A DNA stretch of 6,632 nucleotides, from NCBI GenBank assembly GCA_003233535.1, contig QIMA01000363.1, forward strand, positions 1-6,632, written 5' to 3'. Shown here piece by piece: positions 1 through 5,703 of this stretch. Position numbers and translations under genes: made by a program. The stretch comes from Rhodanobacteraceae bacterium (GTDB lineage Bacteria; Pseudomonadota; Gammaproteobacteria; Xanthomonadales; SZUA-5). The notes below the pieces were generated by a model. That model ran no database searches. It saw nothing but the letters and a program-made list of their open reading frames with translations, and was not told the origin of the DNA. The number at the start of each line of letters is the position of its first letter. Position 1 is the first letter of the stretch.

Positions 1-1098
1 GGTTCGCCGCGCAGTGACATTTTCGATCGCCCCTCGCGTGGCAGCGATCTGAACTTCGCTACCTACCGCCAGTTGAAGCAAGACTACGTGGTCGTTGGTC
101 GGATCCAGGACGGGCCCGACAATACCTTTCGTATCGAGTTCGAACTGCACGATGTGCTCAAGCAAGAAGAGTTGTTGGCTCTGGCGTTAAGTGGCCAGCC
201 AGGCGATTTGCGCGCCACTGCGCATCAGCTCTCTGATCTGATCTACGAAGAGATCCTCGGCGTGCGCGGGGCGTTCTTTACTCGCATCGCCTACATCACC
301 GCTAAACGGCAAACTACCGACCCGGAGTACGCGATCTGGGTGGCCGATTCCGACGGCTTCAATCCGCAGCGTATCGTCTGGAACTCGCAGCCGTTCATTT
401 CGCCGACTTGGTCACCGGACGGACGCTATCTGGCCTATGTCACCTTCGAACACGGCGGCCAATCGATCTACATGCACGAGGTGAACACCGGCTCGCGCCG
501 CCGACTGACCTCGTTTAAGGGGATCAACGGGGCGCCAGCATTCTCTCCCGACGGGCGGCAAATGGCGATGGCGCTGTCCAAGGACGGCGATCCCGACATT
601 TACGTGATGGATATCGCCAGCGGTCGCTTGACCCAACTCACCAATCATTACGCGATCGACACTGAGCCGGCGTGGATGCCGAACGGACAGGAAATATTGT
701 TCACCTCCGATCGTGCCGGCAAACCGCAGATCTACCGAGTGGCTACCAGCGGCGGTAGTTCGACCCGAGTGACCTCGGTGGGTGCCTACAACACGCGTGC
801 CAATGTTTCCTTCGATGGACGCAAAATCGCGATGGTTCACGGCGGCAATAACGTGTACCGAATTGCGGTTCTGGATCGTGAGCGTAGCGACACCGGCACG
901 GTGCGGGTGATAACCTCTGGTCCGTTGGACGAGTCGCCTAGCTTTGCGCCCAACGCAAGCATGGTTCTATACGCGGCGCGCGAGGGGAATCGGGGAGTGC
1001 TTTATGCCGCCTCATCGGACGGATTGGTCAAGCAAAAGCTGACCTTTGCCGAAGGGGATGTGCGCGAACCTGCCTGGGGACCCTTTCGTCCGCGTTAA
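1..1098 (+). CDS. tolB: Tol-Pal system beta-propeller protein TolB (5' truncated by window edge)
   Basis: Periplasmic TolB connects the inner-membrane TolQRA complex with the outer-membrane lipoprotein Pal and helps outer-membrane constriction during division. The frame is open from base 1 to the TAA at 1096-1098, giving 365 residues. E. coli TolB has 430, so roughly the first 65 are outside the window, including the signal peptide and the N-terminal TolA-binding segment. What remains is most of the alpha/beta N-terminal domain (YVVVGRIQ, then GVRGAFFTRIAYI), followed by the six-bladed propeller. Repeated blade motifs are clear: SPTWSPDGRYLAYVTFEHG, GAPAFSPDGRQMAMALSKDG, IYVMDIASG, TEPAWMPNGQEILFTSDRAG and the closing EPAWGPF. 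A TTG at 73 is only an internal codon, because homology continues upstream of it. The next gene is pal, 71 bases on, as expected for a tol-pal operon. The identification is secure. Confidence 0.97.
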   Translation, partial: GSPRSDIFDRPSRGSDLNFATYRQLKQDYVVVGRIQDGPDNTFRIEFELHDVLKQEELLALALSGQPGDLRATAHQLSDLIYEEILGVRGAFFTRIAYITAKRQTTDPEYAIWVADSDGFNPQRIVWNSQPFISPTWSPDGRYLAYVTFEHGGQSIYMHEVNTGSRRRLTSFKGINGAPAFSPDGRQMAMALSKDGDPDIYVMDIASGRLTQLTNHYAIDTEPAWMPNGQEILFTSDRAGKPQIYRVATSGGSSTRVTSVGAYNTRANVSFDGRKIAMVHGGNNVYRIAVLDRERSDTGTVRVITSGPLDESPSFAPNASMVLYAAREGNRGVLYAASSDGLVKQKLTFAEGDVREPAWGPFRPR

Positions 1099-1159
1099 AC
1101 TTCAGTGGCCCGGTCTGAATACAGTACCGATTTAATCAACCTAGATTTGCCCTTATAAC

Positions 1160-1164
1160 GAGGA
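1160..1164 (+). promoter_or_regulatory. Ribosome binding site of pal
   Basis: GAGGA lies 5 bases before the ATG at 1170. It fixes that ATG as the pal start, although the frame it opens stops after 45 codons. This supports reading the region as a frameshifted gene rather than a shorter gene that begins further downstream. Confidence 0.6.
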
Positions 1165-1169
1165 ATGCC

Positions 1170-1683
1170 ATGAATACCTCAATACGCGCCCTGCTCATCG
1201 CGCTTAGTTGCACCGTCGTTTTTGGTTGCGCCAGCAAGCCAGAGCCCCGCCCGGACCCAGTTCAAGAGTCGACTCCGACGCCAGAACCAGTACGTACTCG
1301 GAGATGACTGGACCAGCGACGCGCTGCTCAGCTCCAAGCCCTGCTTGGTTTCGCGCACCGCGTACTTTGATTACGACGCCGCCACCGTGCGTTCGTCTGC
1401 CCAAGAAATGATCCGCTGTCACGCCAAGTGGCTGCAAAACAACGCAGGCGCACGCATGACTCTGGAAGGCAACGCCGACGAGCGCGGTTCGCGTGAGTAC
1501 AACTTGGGTCTGGGCGAGCGTCGCGGCAATTCCGTGCGCGATCTGTTGCTGGCCAACGGCGCCAGTTCTTCCCAGATCAACGTGGTCAGCTACGGCGAAG
1601 AACGCCCAGTCTGCACCATGAGTGACGACTCCTGCTGGGGCAAGAATCGTCGCACTGAGATCGTATACACCGTCAAGCAGTGA
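1170..1683 (+). pseudogene. pal: Peptidoglycan-associated lipoprotein Pal, interrupted by a frameshift
   Basis: Pal is an outer-membrane lipoprotein that binds peptidoglycan and TolB. The ATG at 1170 opens a 45-residue frame with a lipoprotein signal (lipobox VFGC, Cys20, followed by Ala, which fits outer-membrane sorting) and a Pro/Glu/Thr-rich linker, then stops at TGA 1305-1307. The OmpA-like domain lies in the +1 frame and ends at TGA 1681-1683. It has YFDYD, the peptidoglycan-binding NADERGSREYNLGLGERRG, SYGEERP and the closing KNRRTEIVY. Deleting one copy of the tandem GTAC at 1290-1297 joins linker to domain as PEPVLGDDW and gives 169 residues, close to the 173 of E. coli Pal. As written, the gene cannot make lipid-anchored Pal without frameshifting. 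In-frame starts inside the second part (for example TTG 1222) would lack the lipobox. Identity as pal is secure; whether the lesion is real or an assembly error cannot be told from the sequence. Confidence 0.9.
1290..1297 (+). repeat. Tandem GTAC-GTAC duplication inside pal
   Basis: Two perfect adjacent copies of the 4-base unit GTAC sit in the linker between the Pal lipoprotein signal and the OmpA-like domain. Four extra bases equal one codon plus one base, which is exactly the shift seen between the two pal frames. With a single copy the reading is CCA GTA CTC GGA GAT GAC TGG (P-V-L-G-D-D-W), with no stop. Slipped-strand duplication is the simplest explanation; a one-base insertion nearby, or a two-base deletion, would also fit the frames. 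Confidence 0.75.
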
Positions 1684-2576
1684 TGCTTGCAGGGCGTTTC
1701 TTGATTGGACTAGGGGCTGCGGCGGTGCTGGTCACCGCCGCGGTTTCCCCGCAGCAGGCGCAGGCTCAGCAGCAGCGGTTGAGCTTAGCTGAGCGCGTTT
1801 CGCGGCTGGAGCAGCAAGGCTCCGGCGGCGGCGATGCGCAAACCAACGTCGAATTGCTCAACCGCATCAATCAGATGCAGCAGGAGCTGGCGAGTCTGCG
1901 TAATCTGGTTGAGCAACAGACTTTCGAGTTAGAGAGTCTGAAGAAACGCCAGCGCGATCAGTATTTGGACATCGATTCGCGTATCGCGCGGATTGAAGGA
2001 ACCGGGCCCAGTGCGCCGGTTCGTCCAGACGGCGCACCCCTGGCGGTCGAGCCCGAGCCTGCCCAGCAAGGTCAGTTGACCTGGAGTGATCCCGCGCCGG
2101 TAGGCGACGATTTCACTGCGGCGCCGCCCGCTTCCAGCATCGGTGAACCGATCTACAGCGCCGTTGCCGATGCCCCAGGTGCTGCCCAAGTGCAGCGAGC
2201 AGCCTATGATCGTGCTTTTGAGGCGCTCAAACAGGGTCGCTATGACACATCGGCACGTTATTTTGCGGCTTTTCTAAACGACTATCCGGATGCGGATCTG
2301 GCTCCCAACGCCACGTACTGGCTGAGCGAGTCTTACTACGTCACGCAAAACTATCGAATCGCGTTGGACACCTTTCAGCGCTTGCTGTCGCGCTATCCGA
2401 GCAGCGGTAAGGCTCCGGATGCCTTGCTGAAAGTGGGCTATTGCCATTTCGAGCTGGGCGACGTGCAGCGTGCTGCGGAAACTCTCGAAAGCGTGATCTC
2501 GCGCTATCCGGGCACGCCAGTGGCGCGCTTGGCCGAGGGTCGTTTGCGCGCGATGCGCCTCGATAGTAACCGCTAG
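1683..2576 (+). CDS. cpoB: Cell division coordinator CpoB (YbgF), Tol-Pal associated periplasmic TPR protein
   Basis: CpoB is a periplasmic protein that works with TolA and the PBP1B synthase to coordinate peptidoglycan synthesis with outer-membrane constriction (role established in E. coli). The 297-residue product (E. coli: 263) has a Sec signal peptide with a likely cut after AQA (residue 28). A Gln/Leu-rich coiled coil follows at about residues 33-105, matching the trimerisation segment of the family. Next come an Ala/Pro-rich linker (about 106-165) and C-terminal tetratricopeptide repeats with motifs such as AFEALKQGRYDTSARYFAAF, WLSESYYVTQNYRIALDTF and GYCHFELGDVQRAAETLESV. The ATG at 1683 shares its A with the pal TGA, so translation is probably coupled. 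A GTG at 1680 in the same frame is an alternative start that adds one residue. If pal really is frameshifted, ribosomes still reach this junction only when translating the second pal frame, so cpoB expression might fall. Confidence 0.93.
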   Translation: MLAGRFLIGLGAAAVLVTAAVSPQQAQAQQQRLSLAERVSRLEQQGSGGGDAQTNVELLNRINQMQQELASLRNLVEQQTFELESLKKRQRDQYLDIDSRIARIEGTGPSAPVRPDGAPLAVEPEPAQQGQLTWSDPAPVGDDFTAAPPASSIGEPIYSAVADAPGAAQVQRAAYDRAFEALKQGRYDTSARYFAAFLNDYPDADLAPNATYWLSESYYVTQNYRIALDTFQRLLSRYPSSGKAPDALLKVGYCHFELGDVQRAAETLESVISRYPGTPVARLAEGRLRAMRLDSNR

Positions 2577-2590
2577 GAACAGAGTAACTG

Positions 2591-2621
2591 CCGCGCTCGT
2601 CGGCTACGACGAGCAATGCGG
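2591..2621 (+). other. Stem-loop in the cpoB-queE intergenic region
   Basis: A perfect 8-base-pair stem (GCTCGTCG at 2595-2602, CGACGAGC at 2607-2614) closes a four-base GCTA loop. CCGC (2591-2594) can pair with GCGG (2618-2621) across a three-base bulge and lengthen it to 12 pairs. No T-run follows, so it is not a standard intrinsic terminator. It sits between the cpoB stop and the queE ribosome binding site and could act in mRNA processing, stability or weak attenuation; this role is inferred only. Confidence 0.45.
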
Positions 2622-2633
2622 CGTGCCCAGTTC

Positions 2634-2639
2634 AGGGAG
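2634..2639 (+). promoter_or_regulatory. Ribosome binding site of queE
   Basis: AGGGAG ends five bases before the ATG at 2645, a good Shine-Dalgarno match at normal spacing. It supports the chosen queE start. Confidence 0.6.
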
Positions 2640-2644
2640 CAGCT

Positions 2645-3322
2645 ATGCAAACCCAGGCTGCAGTTGCAGGCACTGAGACTGCCGACTGGCTGCGAATTAC
2701 TGAGATCTTTCTCTCCCTGCAGGGAGAATCGAGCAGCGTGGGCTTTCCGACGGTGTTCGTGCGCTTGACCGGCTGCCCGCTGCGCTGCGTGTACTGCGAC
2801 AGCGCGTATGCCTTTCACGGCGGCGAGCGCCGCAGCATCGACAGCATCATCGAACAGGTTCAGTCCCACGGTGTCCGCCACGTTACCGTGAGCGGCGGCG
2901 AACCGCTGGCGCAAAAGCGCTGTCTACAGTTGCTGAGTCGGCTTTGTGATCTGGATTTCATCGTCAGTCTGGAGACTAGCGGTGCCTTGGATATCAGCGA
3001 GATTGATCCTCGTGTGATCAAGGTGATGGACCTGAAAACGCCGGGCTCGGCGGAGGTGGAGCGAAACCGCTGGGAGAACCTGCAGCATCTAGGCCCAAAC
3101 GACCAGCTCAAGTTTGTGCTGTGTGATCGAGCCGACTACGACTGGGCCTGCACGCAACTGCGTGAGCGTGGCCTGAATCACTTGGCCGAAGTGCTGTACT
3201 CGCCCAGTTGGGGACAGCTTGATGCGACCGATCTGGCTAACTGGATCGTCAGTGACCGGTTGCCGGTGCGCTTTCAGATGCAGCTGCATAAGCTGCTCTG
3301 GGGCGATGTACCTGGACGATAA
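2645..3322 (+). CDS. queE: 7-carboxy-7-deazaguanine synthase QueE (radical SAM)
   Basis: QueE converts 6-carboxy-5,6,7,8-tetrahydropterin to 7-carboxy-7-deazaguanine, a cytoplasmic step toward preQ0 and the tRNA nucleoside queuosine. The 225-residue protein has the N-terminal ITEIFLSLQGES typical of the family. It also has the radical SAM CX3CX2C cluster motif CPLRCVYC (Cys44, Cys48, Cys51), which binds the [4Fe-4S] cluster and S-adenosylmethionine. SGGEP follows at residues 83-87, then LETSG and MDLKTPGS, and the C-terminal QMQLHKLLWG. Length and motifs match an intact enzyme. It follows cpoB, a linkage common in Gammaproteobacteria, but the often adjacent queC is not next to it here. The ATG at 2645 has a good Shine-Dalgarno. 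Known secondary roles of E. coli QueE in division control cannot be judged from sequence. Confidence 0.96.
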   Translation: MQTQAAVAGTETADWLRITEIFLSLQGESSSVGFPTVFVRLTGCPLRCVYCDSAYAFHGGERRSIDSIIEQVQSHGVRHVTVSGGEPLAQKRCLQLLSRLCDLDFIVSLETSGALDISEIDPRVIKVMDLKTPGSAEVERNRWENLQHLGPNDQLKFVLCDRADYDWACTQLRERGLNHLAEVLYSPSWGQLDATDLANWIVSDRLPVRFQMQLHKLLWGDVPGR

Positions 3323-3357
3323 CCTCCTGAGGGCTGAGGCGCGGAGTGCCGGAGGTT
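3321..3357 (+). repeat. Inverted repeat overlapping the queE stop codon
   Basis: AACCTCC (3321-3327) and GGAGGTT (3351-3357) are perfect reverse complements, separated by 23 GC-rich bases. The left arm includes the last two bases of the queE stop. No T-run follows, so termination is doubtful. Seven pairs with a long loop is a modest signal. Confidence 0.25.
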
Positions 3358-3381
3358 CGAGGCCAGCGTGCAAAGAACTGC

Positions 3382-3386
3382 GAGGA
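3382..3386 (+). promoter_or_regulatory. Ribosome binding site of ribE
   Basis: GAGGA ends four bases before the ATG at 3391 and supports that start, which also gives the invariant MFTGLI N-terminus of riboflavin synthase. Confidence 0.55.
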
Positions 3387-3390
3387 TTGA

Positions 3391-3993
3391 ATGTTTACTG
3401 GATTGATACAAACGGTCGGTTCGCTGCATCGCTGCGAGGCGCACGCTGGGGGTTTGCGCTGGTGGGTGGATGCCGGCGAGTTATTGGGCGCCGATCGATT
3501 GCTGGGTGAAAGCGTGGCGGTTTCTGGCGTGTGCCTGACGGCGGTGGTCTTTGAGGGCACGCTATTTGCTGCCGATCTGGCGTTGGAGACGTTGGCGCGC
3601 ACTAGCTTGGGCGAGCTGCAGCCAGGCGCCAAGCTCAATCTGGAGCGCGCTTTGCTGCCGACTACGCGACTAGGCGGTCACTTGGTATCGGGCCATGTCG
3701 ACGGAGTCGGCCGAGTGCGCAGCATCGAGACTGAAGGCGCCGGCCAGCGCTGGTATTTTGACGCCCCGACTGAGCTGCTGCGCTTTATCGCGGTGAAGGG
3801 CTCAATTTGCGTCGACGGCATCAGCCTGACGGTGACCGATGTGGATGACGCGGGCTTCGCAGTTGCTTTAGTACCTCACACCCTAGAACACACTAATCTG
3901 CATGTGCTTGGGATTGGCGGCGCTGTAAACCTGGAGGTCGATCAGATGGCGCGCTACGTCGAGCGCCTGATGGACTGGCGCAGCAACGCATAG
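3391..3993 (+). CDS. ribE: Riboflavin synthase, alpha subunit
   Basis: This cytoplasmic enzyme (called RibC in E. coli, RibE in many annotations) dismutates two 6,7-dimethyl-8-ribityllumazine molecules into riboflavin and a pyrimidinedione, the last step of riboflavin synthesis. The 200 residues form two tandem lumazine-binding barrels. The first, about residues 1-95, begins with MFTGLI and carries GESVAVSGVCLTAV (Cys48). The second, about 96-188, carries GGHLVSGHVDG (His102) and KGSICVDGISLTVTDV, which echoes the first repeat. PHTLEHTNL and the final VERLMDWR also fit the family, and the length is normal (E. coli 213). It lies 68 bases after queE and 83 bases before a RibB protein. ribD, ribH and nusB, frequent neighbours in riboflavin operons, are absent from the window. 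I see no conserved FMN riboswitch sequence upstream. The identification is secure. Confidence 0.96.
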   Translation: MFTGLIQTVGSLHRCEAHAGGLRWWVDAGELLGADRLLGESVAVSGVCLTAVVFEGTLFAADLALETLARTSLGELQPGAKLNLERALLPTTRLGGHLVSGHVDGVGRVRSIETEGAGQRWYFDAPTELLRFIAVKGSICVDGISLTVTDVDDAGFAVALVPHTLEHTNLHVLGIGGAVNLEVDQMARYVERLMDWRSNA

Positions 3994-3995
3994 CT

Positions 3996-4058
3996 TTGCC
4001 ACACCCTGAGCGGCTGGCAACTTGTGCTTGCCGCGCAGTACCCTGCCAGCCCTTTTCC
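3996..4058 (+). promoter_or_regulatory. Possible alternative-stem leader between ribE and ribB
   Basis: TTGCCA (3996-4001) can pair with TGGCAA (4015-4020). The overlapping segment GGCTGGCA (4012-4019) can instead form a perfect 8-base-pair stem with TGCCAGCC (4044-4051), which is followed directly by CTTTTCC. The two stems exclude one another. TTGCC at 4028-4032 offers a third partner for the same bases. The layout resembles an attenuator with a weak terminator-like second stem, but the loop is long (24 bases) and the T-run short. It is not a recognisable FMN riboswitch. The role is inferred and chance is possible in GC-rich sequence. Confidence 0.25.
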
Positions 4059-4076
4059 TACTTGGTACCTCGCGCC

Positions 4077-5198
4077 ATGGCCTTCGATTCGATTCCAGAC
4101 ATTCTCGACGATCTGGCCAAGGGCCGCATGGTGGTGATCCTCGACGACGAGGATCGCGAAAACGAAGGTGATCTGATCATGGCCGCGTCCAAGGTTCGGC
4201 CCGAAGATATCAATTTCATGGCCCGTTATGCGCGCGGCTTGATCTGTTTGGCGCTGACGCCAGAGCGCTGCCGACAGCTCGCGCTGCCGCCGATGGTGCG
4301 TGACAACCGCGACTCGCAAGGTACCGCTTTCACCGTGTCGATTGAGGCGGCCGAGGGCGTTACCACGGGCATTTCCGCCTACGACCGCGCGCACACTGTG
4401 CGCACCGCGGTGATGCCGGATGCGCAGCCGGACGACCTGGTCCAGCCGGGACACGTCTTCCCGCTGCAGGCGCGCCCTGGCGGCGTGTTAACGCGCGCCG
4501 GGCACACCGAAGCATCGGTAGACCTCGCTCTGCTTAGCGGCAGCGAGCCGGCTGGCGTGCTGGTTGAGATCATGAGTGAAGACGGCAGCATGGCGCGCAC
4601 GCCCGAACTGCTCGAATTCGCTAAACACCACGGATTGAAGATCGGCACCATTGAGGATCTGATTCGCCATCGCTTAAGCACTGAGCAGACGGTAGTTCGA
4701 CACATCGAACGCGCAGTGGACACGCCCCTTGGGCCGTTCAAGCTGGTCGTTTACCGCGACATAACCGCTCGCCAGCAGCACTACGCGCTGGTACGAGGCG
4801 CGCCCAGCGCCGAGCGCGCCACCTTGGTCCGCGTGCACGCGAAGAACTGGTGGAGCGACGTGTTGGCCATTGATCGCGAAGATTTCGGCTTGCCATTGCG
4901 CAGCGCGTTGCAGGCCGTCGCCGATCAGGGTGAGGGCGTGGTGGTGGTGCTCGGCGAGCGGTTGGATGACGACGAGCTGCTCAAACAGCTGGACGCAGAC
5001 AAAGCTTCCGCTGAGACCCAGGCCGACTCTGACGTCGACCAGTCGTCACCGGCCTGGCGCCAGTCGGGGATCGGCGCGCAGATTCTGCGAGATCTGGGGC
5101 TATGTAAGCTCATCGTCTTGGGCACGCCACGTCGTTTCACCGGCCTTTCCGGGTTCGGTCTGGAGATCGATTCCTATCGCGATGCGGGTGAGCCCTAG
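4077..5198 (+). CDS. ribB: 3,4-dihydroxy-2-butanone 4-phosphate synthase with degenerate GTP cyclohydrolase II-like domain (RibBX type)
   Basis: The N-terminal domain (about residues 1-200) makes 3,4-dihydroxy-2-butanone 4-phosphate from ribulose 5-phosphate for riboflavin synthesis. Its active-site motifs are intact: DDEDRENEGD (23-32), GVTTGISAYDRAHTVRTAV, AGHTEAS (141-147, His143) and EIMSEDG. The C-terminal part (about 205-373) is related to GTP cyclohydrolase II, as shown by TPLGPFKL, LVRVH and GIGAQILRDLGL. However, the zinc-binding Cys cluster expected after VH is replaced by AKNWWSDVLAIDREDFG, and RQEGRGIGL is missing. An acidic stretch at about 297-321 lies nearby. So this half is very unlikely to open GTP, and a separate ribA elsewhere is expected. 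The same arrangement is known in Proteobacteria as RibBX; automatic annotation may call it RibBA. The ATG at 4077 gives 373 residues and the normal RibB N-terminus. An in-frame TTG at 3996 would add 27 residues not typical of the family. No clear Shine-Dalgarno precedes 4077. Confidence 0.92.
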   Translation: MAFDSIPDILDDLAKGRMVVILDDEDRENEGDLIMAASKVRPEDINFMARYARGLICLALTPERCRQLALPPMVRDNRDSQGTAFTVSIEAAEGVTTGISAYDRAHTVRTAVMPDAQPDDLVQPGHVFPLQARPGGVLTRAGHTEASVDLALLSGSEPAGVLVEIMSEDGSMARTPELLEFAKHHGLKIGTIEDLIRHRLSTEQTVVRHIERAVDTPLGPFKLVVYRDITARQQHYALVRGAPSAERATLVRVHAKNWWSDVLAIDREDFGLPLRSALQAVADQGEGVVVVLGERLDDDELLKQLDADKASAETQADSDVDQSSPAWRQSGIGAQILRDLGLCKLIVLGTPRRFTGLSGFGLEIDSYRDAGEP

Positions 5199-5415
5199 GC
5201 AAATATCGTTGCCTTTGCCAAGCTTTGGCGATGCTCCTGTGCGATAAGCACGGCGTCAGCACCGTCGCACACGTATGCGGACATGTCTGCAAGCGCACCG
5301 CACCGGCACCGTATCTAGCCGCTATCCGTCACCCATCTATTGCACTGCAACATTCCTCGCCAACGTGCTAACGTCGGACTCCCTTTGGGCTGGACCCCAG
5401 CGGCACTGAGCGACT
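5199..5415 (+). other. Intergenic gap between ribB and gatC
   Basis: This 217-base gap is the longest non-coding stretch in the window and separates the riboflavin genes from gatCA, so a gatC promoter is likely to lie here. I can see no strong -35/-10 pair. It contains a short stem (GCCAA 5217-5221, TTGGC 5225-5229) just after the ribB stop, without a T-run. It also has the 11-base palindrome TTGCA-C-TGCAA at 5340-5350 and a small GCTGG/CCAGC stem (5389-5401) close to the gatC start. None is strong enough to name. Confidence 0.4.
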
Positions 5416-5703
5416 ATGGCGATTGACGATAAGGCTCTGGACAAGCTGTGCTTCTTAGCCCGGCTAGCCCTGAATGACAACGAGCGTGAGGGCGTCAAAG
5501 CCGAGCTCACACAGATGCTGGATTTTGTCGCCGAACTCAATCAGGCCAACGTCGATCAGTGCGAGCCGATGGCGCATCCTTACGACACTGTTCTGCACTT
5601 GCGCGAGGACGTCGTTCTCACTGGCGATCGCTGCGACGCTTTGACTGCGCTGGCGCCGGCTGCCAGTGCCGGCTTGTACCTGGTCCCGAAGGTGATTGAT
5701 TGA
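5416..5703 (+). CDS. gatC: Asp-tRNA(Asn)/Glu-tRNA(Gln) amidotransferase subunit C
   Basis: GatC is the small subunit of the GatCAB complex, which amidates misacylated Glu-tRNA(Gln) and/or Asp-tRNA(Asn) in the cytoplasm. It wraps around and stabilises GatA and GatB. The 95-residue product has the usual length and layout: an N-terminal helical part with LCFLARLAL, a second helix LTQMLDFVAELNQANVD, the EPMAHPYD segment, LREDVV and the C-terminal LYLVPKVID. The ATG at 5416 has only a weak Shine-Dalgarno but gives the expected N-terminus. Its TGA is immediately followed by the gatA ATG, so the two are surely co-translated. Whether the complex serves glutamine, asparagine or both depends on which aminoacyl-tRNA synthetases the genome has, which is not visible here. 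Confidence 0.95.
   Translation: MAIDDKALDKLCFLARLALNDNEREGVKAELTQMLDFVAELNQANVDQCEPMAHPYDTVLHLREDVVLTGDRCDALTALAPAASAGLYLVPKVID

Noticed and set aside
412..840. Long open frame on the minus strand inside tolB
   Set aside because: It lies wholly within the well-supported TolB propeller, has low-complexity His/Arg/Gly-rich translation and no recognisable domain; it is a codon-bias shadow.
1131..1159. Promoter-like TTTAAT - 17 bases - TATAAC before pal
   Set aside because: The -10 match is good, but transcription would begin near 1166, which removes the pal ribosome binding site at 1160-1164. The -35 match is poor.
2577..2644. preQ1 riboswitch upstream of queE
   Set aside because: The spacer holds a simple GC hairpin. 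I do not see the small pseudoknot layout with an A-rich tail that defines preQ1 riboswitches.
3323..3390. FMN riboswitch upstream of ribE
   Set aside because: The spacer is only 68 bases, too short for the element, and none of its conserved sequence blocks is visible.
3996..4076. N-terminal extension of RibB from an in-frame TTG at 3996
   Set aside because: The added 27 residues do not resemble RibB N-termini, which begin close to the ATG at 4077. The TTG also has no ribosome binding site.
5231..5371. Small 46-codon open frame in the ribB-gatC gap
   Set aside because: There is no Shine-Dalgarno before its ATG, no recognisable motif, and its length is easily reached by chance in GC-rich sequence.
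5363..5374. Extended -10 like TGCTAACGT upstream of gatC
   Set aside because: Only three of six -10 bases match, and the nearest TTGCAC -35 candidate (5340-5345) is 23 bases away, too far for a sigma-70 promoter.
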